64,000 bases of DNA, taken from NCBI GenBank assembly GCA_003117195.1, contig BDSI01000016.1:682001-746000 (forward strand), in the 5' to 3' direction. Numbering within the stretch: the stretch's first letter is position 1; every line of letters begins with the position of its first letter. The notes beneath the pieces were generated by a model that saw only the letters and a list, made by a program, of their open reading frames with translations, searched no databases and was not told where the DNA came from. Source of the stretch: Eudorina sp. 2006-703-Eu-15. Its lineage: Eukaryota > Chlorophyta > Chlorophyceae > Chlamydomonadales > Volvocaceae. Positions 43,686-55,986 of the stretch are shown piece by piece. The position numbers and the translations under genes are program-made.

Positions 43686-46600
43686 TCAGCATCGGCCTGC
43701 CTCCACCATCCCGCCGTTTGGCCGCAGCCGCCGCCCCGGCGCCAGCCTCCTCACCGCGCCCGCCAGTGCCCTCGTCAGCGGCACCACCATTGACGCCAGC
43801 GCCGCCCGCGCCGCCCACTGGAGCGCACTGGCCAGGCCCGACCCCATGCCCGACCCCGCCGCCTCGCCCTCCGCCTCCTGCCGCCGCCGCAGCGCCCCCG
43901 GCAGTGGCACGTGAGGCCACACGGTCTCTGCCAACGACTTGCGCGCCGCCGCCAGCTCGTCCGGCGTCGCGACGTAACGCTTCACGAGTTCCAACGCGCC
44001 CTGCCGCAGCCGCCGACCCGGCCAGTGGCTCGCCTTCGCCCGGGTCTCCGCCACCGCCCGCTCAATCTCGCATCCGGAGGCCCGGGGTGCTGGGCTGATG
44101 AGCGCGACGGGACCCGAGGCGTCAGCTGCCACGGACGCTGACGAGGGCTGCGGCTGCAGCAGCTGCTGCCGAGACGGCGAGCAGGGCTGCGATATGCTGA
44201 CGCTGACGATGGTCGCGGTGACGGTGGCGGCGGCGCTGGGGCCCGGCGTCACGCGCAGCGGCGTCAGCTCGGTAAAGCGTTCGATGGCTGCGTCGTCGCT
44301 GTCAGGCCCGTCAGTCGCCGGCGGCGCTCCGGTCCTCATGGCGGCGGCCGCGGCGGCGGCCGCGGCGGCAGCCGCGGCGGCAGCCGCGGCGGCGTTGGCC
44401 CGTGGGTGCTGCGGCGCCTCCGTCCACTCGAAGAGGCCGAACCTGTGCAGCGGAGTGAGAAAAATGGGATGGGAGGGCGATGGGCAGCTTTGTCACCAGG
44501 GTTTCTTTTCTAAACACAACACAAAACGAACCTCCGCCCACCGCGCACCCACACCCACTTCATGTTGTAGCCCAGGTGCCACTCATAGTTGTCGCACAGC
44601 GTCCAGTAGTAGAAGCCGCGGACGTCGTGGCCGTCGGAGACCGCCTGCGCCACCTGCGGCCCGAACCGGTCATCAGCGGGCGGAGGAGCACACCAGGAGG
44701 ACATACAGGGCTCGAGATGCCACGCCAACCAACGCTTCACATCACATTACCGGGGTCCACTGCAACATCATGAATTGTATGTGCCACCGATGACCCCGCC
44801 CGGCCCGGCGCCCAGTGTTAATGCAGTGCAACGTGCCTTGTTTATTGTGACGCGCTTCATTTATGTCTCACTGACGTCGACGCCAGGAGCGATTCATTAA
44901 GCACGCATGTGAGAAGCAACTTTTCCAAGCACGCATTTCTATCTATCTGGTGAATCCGGTGAAGTGCGGACACGGTGCCTTGGGTTGGTCCGTGACGCGT
45001 CATCTATGGCCCCAGATGGATGCACGAGCCGACGAGCCCACCTGCTGCCAGTACGCCGCAATCAGCGCCGCCCGTCGGTCGTCCCGCCCGTCGGCGATGC
45101 CCGTCTCCGTGACGTACAGCGGCACGCCGAGCTCCGAGCTGTGCGCGATGGCGTCGTACAGCCCCTGCGGCACGACAGGCCAGCCCATGTCGGTGAGCAC
45201 CTCCCCGGGGCGGCACGTGAAGCGCAGTCGCCAGTCGAGCACCACGCGGGTGTAGTAGTTGATGCCCAGCCTGCGGAGGAACATGGTTGGTAGTTGCGTT
45301 AGTTGTTGCGTTAGTTGTTGCGCGGTCACAGCGGTGGTCCGTGTGTGCCGCCTATCCCTGATTTGGGATAACTTCATCTCTTTATGCTGTACAGTAGAAC
45401 AGTACCCTATAGCAATGCTTTTAGCACCCGCCAGGGTGGTTAGCAAGTCTTTCAGTACCCGCCAGGGTGGTTACTAAACGCCAAAGAACGGTTGGTTGCA
45501 TTTGTGCTCGACCTGTACGTTATAACTTAGGACCTGAGACCTGTAGCGGTCCTCGCCACGAATGAACCCTAGATCCCGCCGACTCACCAGTCGCACGGCG
45601 GCCGGCCGTCAGCCTCCTGCACCACCATCTGCGCCCCCGCGCCCAGGCTCCCAACCAGCCGCCAGATGAAGCGACCCGTCGCCAGGTAGTCATGTACGAC
45701 ATGATACCCAAAGCAATGCGTCAGCCAGTCGGCGGTCCAAGTGGCGGCTCGGCAGGCCAGGCCCGAACCTGCGGGAAAACCCCCGGGTGGGTTAGGGTAG
45801 GTTAGGGTGGGTGTTCACGGTTGGTGCGACCCACTTTCACACACGCACCGTACGTGGAGTACCTTGATGCCACCTTCGGCGTCATGGAGCTCAATAAATG
45901 ACAACCGGTGTTCGCAGTAGTAAGGGCGACAATGGGCAGTTGGGCACAGCCGGTGTTACGCTTCCAAGCGACCTGGAATCGTTTTCTTATTACCGTGATA
46001 ATGTTGTTTAGTCATATGCTATTTCGGTTCTTCCTGTTTGTTCTGAAATTCGCGGTCGTTGTGCAATAAATCAGCTGTCGTTTTGTAGTTCGGTTTCTAG
46101 CAACTAACCCGTGCACGGGTGAAGCGGCCACAGGCCACGAGCACCACCGCCCAACTACCATCGCGTTCCTCCACATAGCGGCCAGCTTACTTGGCGGCGC
46201 GCTACACATGAGGCTGTTGTCAAGAGCCTTGTATCCTACCTACCTTCCGCCTCGAAGCGGATCTTCTGGTGCACGAGGCCGATCCGCACCGCCTCGGCCC
46301 CGGGATGCGACCGAATGGCGCGGTAGGCGGCGGAGTGCGCCCGCAGCATGTTGAGCAGCACCCGGCCGGCGCCTCGGACCGCGCCGCGGCGGCCGGGCGC
46401 GTGAACCCCCACGATGTGGCCAGTGAAGGCGGCGCAGGTGGGCTCGTTGAAGGTGGCGATGAGCGACAGGCCGTGCCCGCGGAAGAGGCGGAAGGCGGTG
46501 ACGGCCCAGTCCTCAAAGTGCCTGATGGGCGGGTTGGCAGTTGGATTGATTGCGTGGGGTCGATCGAGAACGTAGATCGGGTCGCAAGGAACAAGGTTCT

Positions 46601-48534
46601 CGATAGAATCATTGCGACATAAAAGGACACTGGGGGCGCTTGACACCATCGGCCCATCGGTTTAGGGGGCACGCGCGTGTGGATATGGGTCGCCGACCTT
46701 GCTGGCCTTGGGACTTCTCCGCATCTTCGCAACCCCAACGCCATGACCCAAATGGCAAGACGTCATGACCCAAATGGCAAGACGTTCCAATCAGACTACC
46801 AATGCATAGTTGGATGTTTATCTGCCTGGATAGTGATCTGGAGTAGCGAGAATGCTGGCAAAGAAGCATCGGGTAGTGCTCGCCGTTGATAAGCGACCCA
46901 TGGGTCAGTGGACTGGATGGGTTTCTCGCCAGCGATATGGACGACAAATTTACGCGTGATGGATGGATCTCGTCCGATCGCTCGGCACCCTGGCCGGCTG
47001 ATGACCTTGGGCCAGCAGCCCTATCCTTAGCCCCCATACATTTAACAACCTTGTCGGTTGTCGCCACGCCGTATCCCGTGCCTGGCAGCAACCAACGCAG
47101 CAAGCCGCCCTCTCGTCGTGGTCCGGACGCACCGAATGTTCTCCTCCCGCTCGAATCCGCCCAGCTCCTCGAACCACTGCGGATGCACGAAGTGGTGCAG
47201 CGTGACCATCGGCTCCAGACCCGCCTGCACGCACTGATCCAAGATGTCGCGGTACCGCTGCACGGCGGCCTTGTCCACGCGCCCCGGGCCGTACGGCATG
47301 ACCCGCGACCACTCCAGGGACAGGCGCAGGCTGTTGCTGCCGAGCTGTCGGGCGCACGCGATGTCATCGTAGTACCTGAGAAAGAAGGGGTTCAGGACAG
47401 CTTGTGTAAGAAAGTGCGTGCGTGTGCAGCGCAAGGACAATAGGACATGGCCGCTCGGCGCCATCGGTATTTGGGTCAACGCCATGAGGCAGGGTAGCAC
47501 ACGCTAGGTTCCCGGACGGCTCTTCATCATTTGTAGGCCTCTGGCAGGCAGGCGCCGTTTGAAAGTGTTCGCGCAGACGCGATCAAAGCCTTTTAAGAAG
47601 CACTGTCTTCTTCTGATGCAACGCCTCCGGTACCTCCTTCCTGTCAAGGTCGGCAGTGCTTTCGCCAGTGTTTGGACTTGGCAGCATAGCAAGGAGTCTC
47701 ATTCAATGTCGACGCGTCGTTGTCATATACAGGCAATTAGTGCAATTTCATGAGCACGTTTTCCAGGTGAGGCCATGCGCGGGGCGGCTAAGGTTCCGCG
47801 GCGACGTTGCAGCGGGACCTTGCCACCAGCCCTTTTAACAGATCCATCACCGCCATCTCCAAAGACGCTGAAAGCAACCAGCTGCCCGCGTCATCGTTGC
47901 TTTAGAAAGACCAGCCCCACCGGCTAACTCTCTCCACAATCGATCTGCATTACTCGAAGCAGGCCCGTGTTCAAACTTCAAACGACCACGGCTGTGCCAC
48001 AATCCCGTCGCACCTGTTCCAAAAGTCGGGCGATGTGTCGATCAAGAGCTGCTTGCTTTTGCCGCGAAGGCGCTCTAGCAAGCTGTGCGGCCGTCGCGCA
48101 AAAGCACTCCATTGGGAAGCCTCATCCGGCGCGTTTTGCCACACGGATATGGCAGCGCCCTTCAAGAAGCGGCGCTCAGCGGGAAGCTTGGCTGCTGTAG
48201 TTGCAGGCGCGTCTGTGGACGCAGCAGGGGCAGCACGAAAAGTTGCAGCCGCCCGCACCCCAAGGCACTTGAATTGCGGCTCTGTTCTTGACCCACCTTG
48301 ACACTCGATTTCGCTGTGTGCTGAGAGATGTGATTCCCACGATATGGGCTCCTGGCTGAGGGTGGAAAGCGACAAAGCCATAGCGCCGTCTCCGGAACTG
48401 ACTGATACGGTACTCCCAACCACCGGAACCCAAGTGCTCACGAAGTGCAGTCGGCCAACTCTCCGGGCTGCACCAAAAATTATGTAACGTGGGATCACAG
48501 CTTCGCTCCTTTTATCATCATGCCCAAGGTTCAT
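43686..48534 (-). CDS. Glycoside hydrolase family 1 beta-glycosidase
   Basis: Seven exons join in phase to 767 residues (716 if the second ATG at 48381 is used): 48014-48534, 47133-47375, 46244-46521, 45588-45768, 45042-45270, 44559-44653 and 43686-44442. GH1 landmarks appear in order: GAAISVWQN, DFWNRYYDDIACARQLGSN, SLEWSRVMP, LHHFVHPQWFEELGGF, ATFNEP (acid/base E281), GINYYTR, YVTETG (nucleophile E463) and the late FYYWTLCDNYEW. Both catalytic Glu are present, and the usual TENG reads TETG. From the second ATG the N-terminus MALSLSTL...VRAAATFRA looks like a plastid transit peptide. The last exon adds some 230 residues beyond the GH1 barrel, with an Ala run and Arg-rich amphipathic segments. 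The substrate (glucoside, galactoside or galactolipid) is open. Confidence 0.85.
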
Positions 48535-48738
48535 GATGTTTTCTGATGGGTACGGCAGGGCGGGAAAGTTTGCCCCGACGTCCCGCGACGCATCTATGCC
48601 TCAATTCAACTGCATGTCAACATAGTATTTTTAACAAGACACATCCTATCAGGTACTGACTAATGTCTGTAAACACAGCAGAAGATGAAGTCTGGCGAGT
48701 TGTCCTCTTGCCAGGTAATCAGTAATCCAACACATAAA
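48535..48738. promoter_or_regulatory. Putative bidirectional promoter, GH1 / RNase H2B
   Basis: 204 bp separate the divergent ATGs, or 150 bp if RNase H2B starts at 48685. The segment is AT-rich, with TAGTATTTTTAAC at about 48622-48634. No clear core element is seen. Confidence 0.5.
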
Positions 48739-51505
48739 ATGCGACACATAATACTCCGTAAGGTTATATTTTCAGCAAACAGCTTGCTGCACGCAGGGCT
48801 GGAGAAGGGCCGGGCTGCAACGGTTAAGAGTTTCTCGTTGCCGGACCCGAGAACAGGTGCTGCGTGGTGATGCGGTGCGCGGGCTGCACAGGGCTGCACC
48901 TGCTAGCCAGGGCTCAAGCGATGCCAGCATCGGTCGTATCGCACGCTCACCGGGATTTGTGTATGTGTGGGTTCCAACGCCAGGTTACCCCACGTGCCAC
49001 CATCACCGTGCACCCCAGCACCGACATCACCGGGGCCCGACTCCGCGTGCACCCCCCACCGTCCCCAAGCGCTCTCTTGACGGTCTCCCAGACCGTTAAT
49101 TGAATGCTCCTCGCGGGCCTTAGTCCGCTGGCCGTCTTCGCCCGCCCTGCCCCTCCGAGCCTCAGGTCGGCCGCAGGGCTTCCTGCTGGTGGACGGTATG
49201 CTGCTGGAGATGAACCGCTTCAAGCAGCCCCACAGCGCTTGGCTCGTTGGCGACAGACTGTTGGCGGGTGGGTGGGTGGGTGGGCCTACAGTTACACGGC
49301 CAGTTACCCGGACTCGCCCTGTGTACGCCGCGCCGTAGTTGATTGCGGCGAACGAGCAGGGGCACGCCGCGCCTCGGTTTACGGTACCACACACCACCCT
49401 TCGTGAAGCACTGATGCCACCGATCCTGCGGCGCATGTCCTGTGTGACTAGTGACCGTACCTGGGGCGGTTCCTTCTTGAGTGAATGTCTGCTTCGCCCT
49501 GCTGGCGCCTGTTGTGCCCCTGTTGGTGACTGGCCGCCGGTCGGGGGCAGATGGTGGTATGTTCCTGGCCACTCCGTACGACCCGCTGTTCGTACTGCTG
49601 CCCTTCCTGGACCGCGGGAGAGACAAGGTGGGCTGCCCGGGGATGGGGCCGCAGCGCAGCGCAGCGCGGGAGACTGCGATGCGGGAGCTGCTGCGGCCGG
49701 CGATGTGGCGATGTGGCGGGGGGGCAACAAGCTGAATAACAGGGTCGGGATTGGATTCCACGGATTCACTCGTTTGTGGATGAGGAACAAATCGCTTACG
49801 TCGGACATCCCATGTATACTCTCATTGGATGGATGCGAGGGTGTCCCCGCCGCGTGTGGCGATGGTGGATCCCTCCAGGATGAGAGCTGTCCCGCGGGCA
49901 AATTCAAAGAGCTTGCGGAGCTGCTGTACGACGGATCCACGCCGGCCCTCGGCGAGCTTCTGTCGGCCGCCGCCCGGGGGCTTGATGGCTCCAGGGGCCC
50001 CCGTGGCGAGGCCGCGGCCGACAATGCCGGCACGCCAGATGCTGCCCCGGTTCCGGAAAGCGTCCTGCCCGACGGGGTTGCCGGCGAGGGGGCGGCGACA
50101 GCAGCCAAGGACGGGGAGGGGGCGCCGTTGGGGGCGATGACACCGGCTGTGGCGGCGGCGGCGCAGGTCCCGGCGGTGACCCTGGCCTGTCTGGATCAGC
50201 AGCTCAGATGCATCTGTGATGTCCGGGAAGTGGATGGAGCGCAGTACTACAGGCTGAACGAAGACCGGGTGAGGTGGAGGTGGAGGTGGAGGACCGCTGC
50301 TGGGACGCGGCGAGTGGGGACGCAGGGCAGGCGCGACGTGCTGTTTGCCGCTGCCAGCTCCGTGGCAGGTATTGGCTGTGAGAGCTCTCATGCCCCGTAC
50401 CGAGGGACAGGCCGCACCGCACCGAAGGAGATACCGGTACACGCAGCCAGCCGAGCGGAGAAGCGACGGATGGGACCTCCAGGGTGGGGAGGAGGGGGGC
50501 ACGTGCTGATGACCCACAAAAAAAACAACGGTTACATATACCAAAACAAGGGCCGAAACGGAACGGAACGGAACGGAACGGCTCTCCGCGCAGGTGCTGG
50601 CGTGGCTGTGCTGCAAGTTCCGACGCATGCAGGCGGCGCTAGCACCCCAGGTCGCGGGCATGGAGGCACCCTACGCGGCGGCCTACGTGCTGGGCTTCCT
50701 GGGGGAGTACGTCGGAGACCCGTGGGTCGGTCGAGTCGCCAAGCGGCTGGGCATCAAGGACAAGGAGCTGACGGGGGGTGAGGCCGGCGGGGCTAAAAAG
50801 AAACAGCCCAGACACACCCAGCCCGGCGATAAATACTGACCAACGAACCGGCGGGGCATGGGGCACCGGGTCCAACATATAGTGGCTGTGGGTGCATGTC
50901 TAGGTCTAGCTGACGCCATGAGCACGTCGCAGTGTTTACTGAGCTCATGGCCCCCGCGATGTTCGTTCAGCCTTGTGCCGCCGTCCATGCGGTCTGATGC
51001 CCGTCCCTACAAAAGTGCCCAGGGGTGCGATAGACTTTGTGTGGTAATATTCTTGTCGTATTCTTGCCGTACGGCGCCTGTCCCGTTCTCCACACCTCGC
51101 CATACCCATAGTCGGGAGGCCCGGGACCGTGAACCCAACACACGGCGCCGACCAGCGACGGCGCCCCGCACCGCACGCCCTGCGGCACCCTCTCCGTGTG
51201 CAAGCAGGTTTGTGTGCATCATTAGCCCTCGCCCTCACGCCATCCGCTCCCTCGTCGTTGCCGCGTTTCGCGAATGAATGGGATCGATGCCTTGGATGCC
51301 TTGGCGACCAGGCGGCGCCACCGGCACCACGCTGCAGCCCACGGACGGCAACACGATCGGGGCGGCGCGGCCCGGGCCGCCGCTGGCGGGCGGCCCGCCG
51401 GAGAAGAGGCAGAAGACCGACCCGCGGGCGGCTTCCAAGCAGGCGGCGCTCGCCAAGCAGGCAGTTGGCACCAAGAAGCTCACGTCCTTCTTCACCAAGA
51501 AGTGA
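48739..51505 (+). CDS. RNASEH2B: Ribonuclease H2 subunit B
   Basis: Six exons, 48739-48856, 49166-49267, 49551-49627, 49879-50268, 50594-50777 and 51312-51505, join in phase to 354 residues. The N-terminus matches the RNase H2B fold: VKSFSLPDPRTG, then FLLVDGMLLEMNRFKQPHSAWLVGD (family: NRF...SW.IG), and GGMFLATPYDPLFVLLPFLD, the motif of the triple-barrel domain. The middle has YYRLNEDRVLAWLCCK. The tail KKLTSFFTKK resembles the PCNA-binding PIP-like end of human RNASEH2B. The subunit has no catalytic site. It scaffolds the heterotrimer that removes ribonucleotides from DNA in the nucleus. An in-frame ATG at 48685 would add 18 residues. I prefer 48739 because the added part is unlike the family. 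Residues about 130-200 form an Ala/Gly-rich insert. Confidence 0.88.
50793..50815 (+). repeat. Intronic motif copy, sense, just after a donor
   Basis: GGGGCTAAAAAGAAACAGCC followed by CAGACACACCC lies 15 nt after the GT donor at 50778 in the RNase H2B gene. It is one of the motif family. Confidence 0.45.
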
Positions 51506-51910
51506 TACCGCATTCCGGGGCATGGCGGCTGGCATAGACCATGCATGGACACCTCGACACAGACCAAGAAGTGATCCAGGGGCGTGTGGGTGGGGGCATA
51601 AGCAAGAAGCGATACAGGGGCGCCGGGGGTTGGGGCAGAGGGATGGGGTTGCGCGTGCGCGGGACGTATGGGGACTGGATAGGGTGCAGGGATGGGGTTG
51701 CGGTTGGTTGGTGTCGGCGATAGGGCGGGGTTAGTGACCTTGGGGGTCGCCCAAAACCTTCGACATGTCTTGGCTGGTTCAGGACATGCATATCTATTTG
51801 CATCTTGGCAACAGAACCCGTCATCGTCAGGATTAGGCCTGGGAATTATGTATCGGTACAGCGTATGCAATTACACCGTATGAAATTACGGTGAGAAGTG
51901 GGAGTTACCG

Positions 51911-51915
51911 TGTAA
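51911..51915 (+). terminator. TGTAA poly(A) signal for RNase H2B
   Basis: TGTAA lies about 406 nt after the TGA at 51505. Confidence 0.45.
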
Positions 51916-52574
51916 CCCTGGTCAGGATGGGCCCTGATGGAATATCCCTGAAGTGCTGGGTCGTGAAGTTCGTCAGGAATGCTTGCGCAGCTCCAGGGTG
52001 CAGGCTGGGCTCACGGGGCGCCAGCCCGAGCCCGCCGGTGCGCATGCACAGCGCTTGCACAGCCCCTCGCAGCCCTGCACAGAAGTACTTGCACAGCCTG
52101 GATCGCTGGATGCCGTCGCTCTGGCTCAGCTGTAACAGCAGCAACTGGGCGCAGCACGCCAAAGAAGCCACGCATCAGTCGAACAGGGTCGTTTGTATCC
52201 TGCGCCATCCTTTTCCTTTTGTTTCTAAACCGACTGCAACTGAACCGAACGCAGCGATTCTTGACAATATCACACTCCATCCACGCATTCATTTACAACC
52301 GAAGCTGGCTTGCGATGCGGGAGGCAGTCTCGCGGACAGCCTGTTCCTGTCATCACACTAGGTCGCACTGCATATTCGAGACTGTATTGTTTCACAACCC
52401 AAACAAACAGATGAATACCTGCCTAGCGAAACCATGCATATAAATGTCCCATACTAGAATAAAATGGAAGCACCGGCCTCAACAAAACCACTCGCTTGCT
52501 GGAAACAACGCCAAAGCTCCACAGGCCGAATCTGGTTGCGCCCAAAAACATCGCTACCAATCGTTCGGGTCACC

Positions 52575-54941
52575 GTTGTCCGCTTGCCCCTTTGCTTACT
52601 GACACTTTCAACACGCCCACTTCTTGGTCCGACAGCACGACTCTGCCGTACAGAGCCGCCAACTTCACTAAGCGGCAGCAGTCATAGTAGTCATGCCGGA
52701 AACAAAACAACCGCCGCAGAACCTTAGCCACGGGTTGCAGCAAACTGCTGGGCTTTGGCCCGGGGCCACCACCAGCCAGCAGCCATTCTCAATCACTGCC
52801 GCGCCCCCTCACACCAGAGCGCCCACATTCGCCCCTACCGTATATCGCGTACACACAGGCCGTACACACAACATGACAGCATAAGGCCCTCGGAAGCACT
52901 TCAATGGTCACTCTTTCCTCAACCGCGCACGGCAGGTGCAGCCCAGGCGCCCGCGGGGACATGTTTGCCCCAGTGTACCGCTGCCCTGTCGATGGAGCCA
53001 CAGCCACCTGACCGCCTCACCACCAGGGGCCCGGATCGCCCGTTTGCCGGCTGACAACGCCGGGGTGCATCCCACGCCTCCATCGCTAGGAGGTCATAAC
53101 CACATCATGCATTTTCATGGCCAGGGGTCCACGGTTATAAATATGGTATGGAAACTGATGCAGTTGGGGCCCAGGCGCGCGCTGCAGGGTCCCGACAACA
53201 ACAACGACGTCCGTCCACACACAACAGGCTAGGAACAGCGTTGCACAGCGCGGCCCCGGCACAATAACAGTGGATAGCAAGTGATGTGCTTGCGTCGAAT
53301 CCAATGCGCCGGGTCGGCAAAGAGCCCCGAGGGTCCGTAGATGCTCACATTTTCGAAGAGTGCTGCGAGTAAAGCCCCCTCCCCCTCTTCGAGCCGTCCC
53401 CACACGGGCCTCCCCGCTGTCAAGGGCCTAGTCCCCCGAATCATAGTGTCGCTTGACGAGTTCACAAGTGGCTTGCCTTCAGTACAATTGTCGGCCGCAA
53501 GGGTTGGCTCCATATGCCTGGACCGTGCGCGCTTGACTGCGTGCATGCAATGCATTGCAACACATAGGCATCGCATTGGCTGCCTGCTTCGAGCGCCCTT
53601 ACCACACAAACCGCACCAAACCAAACCGGACCGACCCAAATCAAGCCGAAAAGCGCAGCAGCAGAAACACCAACACCATCATCACCACCACCAGCAGCAC
53701 CAGCATCGCTACCACCACCGCCACCTTCAGAGCCATCAGGACCGCAGCCAGCACCCGTCGCGGGGTTCAAGAGCCACAGTCAACGGATGTGACCCCCTTT
53801 GGGCAGTAATGTATGCTTGCATGAGATGAACAAGAAGGAACGGCATGAGCAGCCGCGACCCGCGAGGATCCAAAAGGCGAGGATCCAAAAGGCGAGGATC
53901 CAAAAGGCGAGGATCCAAAAGGCGTATCCTTCAAGAATCAGGATCCGGTTCTGCCCCACCTTCAGCGAGCATCGTGACCCCACAACCCCAGCTGTACATG
54001 CCGTACAATCTCAAGCACGCCGTACCACTTGAGGGCGGCCCGCGCCCCCAGAGCACCCACCATGTCATTGTTCCCCTCGGCCGCCGCCTCGTCCCCCAGC
54101 ACCAGCACATTTGAAATTAAAACCTTGTCAGCAAATTTGTGCCAGTGCGCTGCATCCGGCTCAACAAGTTACAACCGATCCGCTCGTTGCTCGCTAATGT
54201 GGTATTCGCAAGTTGGGGGCCGAAGGTGCGGAGGAGCTGGGTCGGATGCCCGGCTGTGGAGGTGGGTCCACATTCGGGCAGGCAGCGGCCGACACCTTCG
54301 GACACACCCCCAGGTAAGTACATCGCAGGTCATTCGGTAAGTATATGGACCACGGGCGGGTTCTGGGCGGGTTTGTCATTAAACACACCCAAGGCTCCAT
54401 CCACGATCCCACCGAGGGCGGTCATGCCTAGAGCTCTACACGGGCCAAGACGCCAAGCTCGCGCGCAGGGGGAGGGGAGGGCCCGCGCGTGATCACCTAA
54501 CCGAGCGACAGCCGACCGTACAATTGCCGTATTGCAGTACAATTGTCATATTGCCTTACTCAATCTCAGTGCGGATCAGCCGACCAAGGACGTGACGGCC
54601 CTTCGTTATGCAAGGAGGCTCACTCGCAATCATAAATTTACAGTTAACGGACAATCAACCAACGAACCAACCCACACACCAACCAACCAACCAACCAACT
54701 CGATCACAACTGTCCGGAGGCAAACTCTCTTTTCAGCAGCAGTCTTCTCGCCGCTGCCACTGTCATACATCGCTTCACGCTCTTTCTCCGATGCGAGCGC
54801 CAAAAAAGTCTTCATCCAGCCGGTTCCCTCGACCAGCCTTGCGGCGTCCAAAAGCCGGTCCCCCGTCCCCAGGTCCCGTCCGCATGCCGAAGACGCTCCG
54901 ATCAGATTGCTGGTCCGCGGGGACGCAGCTTCTTCTTCCAT
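52575..54941 (-). CDS. Unrecognised minus-strand gene, segments only
   Basis: Non-repetitive frames in minus order: about 54725-54941 (DRLLDAARLVEGTG, WMKTFLALASEKEREAMYDS), about 54003-54160 (DAAHWHKFADKVLISNVLVL, GDEAAAEGNNDM, ARAALKWYGVLEIVR), about 53310-53500 (LLAALFENVSIYGPSGLFAD) and about 52575-52680 (LVKLAALYGRVVLSDQEVG, stop TGA). Residue use is natural and unlike neighbouring low-complexity frames. A sense-oriented copy of the intronic motif at 54366-54390 lies between the first two, as expected for an intron. I do not recognise the family, cannot fix splice junctions and cannot exclude a decayed gene. The ends are approximate. Confidence 0.35.
53868..53932. repeat. 15-bp tandem repeat, four copies
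   Basis: GAGGATCCAAAAGGC is repeated four times without error. It keeps frames open on both strands (RGSKR on plus, FWILA or LLDPR on minus). Confidence 0.9.
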
Positions 54942-55898
54942 GACCGAGGGCCAGGTAACACACCGAGCGTGCGAAGTACGGCACCCGAGATGTTCATCCG
55001 AACAGACCTAAGCCTGGCCGAGGTCCCGGCGCTGTGGGTACGGAGCCGGCAGTGCAGGGCGGTTAAGTTCAGACGGGCCCAGCTGCTGCAGGAGGCGCGG
55101 GTCTACTCCGTCGGACCTTCAGGGCCCTGCCATAATGGCCCCCCCTACATTCGATCATTCGTCCCTTTCGATGTCCCACCCAACACACGAGACCACCGCC
55201 AATGTGCTCCTCGTCCATCATAGCATAACGAAATCGTTATATACGCAAGATGATGAGAGATGATGGTGGTGGTGATGATGATCAACAGGCAGACGGTACG
55301 GCCTCGAAATGTCGGACGGCGACAAAGCGTACGGCGATCAAAAGAAGCGGTGCAAAACTCTTGGCCCCTTCCGTCCACGCTCGACTTCCCGGCGCGTCTT
55401 GACCTCCGCTGCCGTACAACCGTACAACCGGCGGCGGCCTCCCCTTTGGCTCCGCTCGTCCCTCCCTCGCACGCTCTTCCCGGATGCCCGTCGACGGGAC
55501 AACCGTTGACCGGCCGTTGACCGCGCGGCGCGGCGCCCGTGGAGAGGTCCACGGTTGCGTGTTTTGCCGCTCCTAGAACCCCAAAGATGCGACGCAGATT
55601 ACTACGTCCCTCTGAATGCGCACCACTGCCACCACGACCACCGCCCCCTCCAACGACGGCCGTCTTCTTTTTCAACCACTCCAACGACGACGACGACGAC
55701 CAAACACAGCGCGCAGCGTCACAGACTCTGGAGGGGAGGGACACGATGATTGGAAATAATTTGGGTTTCTGGGAATCACGGCGCTTCTTCTTCAGATGCG
55801 TCCGTAAAGGGGATTCCATTTCCACGCGGACACTTGCTCTGGTCTCACATGGTGTGGCTATGGCACACCCGGTCATGACCGATTCGAGATTCACTACA

Positions 55899-55986
55899 AC
55901 ATGAAATGCACTACGGCACTGCAACATGATTCGACATGAAATGCACCAAGGCACTGCAACATGATTCGACATGAAATGCACCAAGG
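55899..55986. repeat. Tandem repeat of about 34 bp, 2.5 copies
   Basis: ACATGAAATGCACCAAGGCA plus CTGCAACATGATTCG is repeated with single changes. It lies downstream of the guanylate cyclase stop on the minus strand. Confidence 0.85.

Larger units (their letters stand above)
6809..50728. repeat. Dispersed palindrome GACCCRYGGGTC, 11 copies
   Basis: Exact 12-mers start at 6809, 7771, 10252, 10728, 15677, 22295, 29658, 29702, 32412, 46895 and 50717. Seven lie in exons (of xylulokinase, PIG-V twice, the lumen protein, the OPR gene, ASNSD1 and RNase H2B) and four in introns. See findings. Confidence 0.9.
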
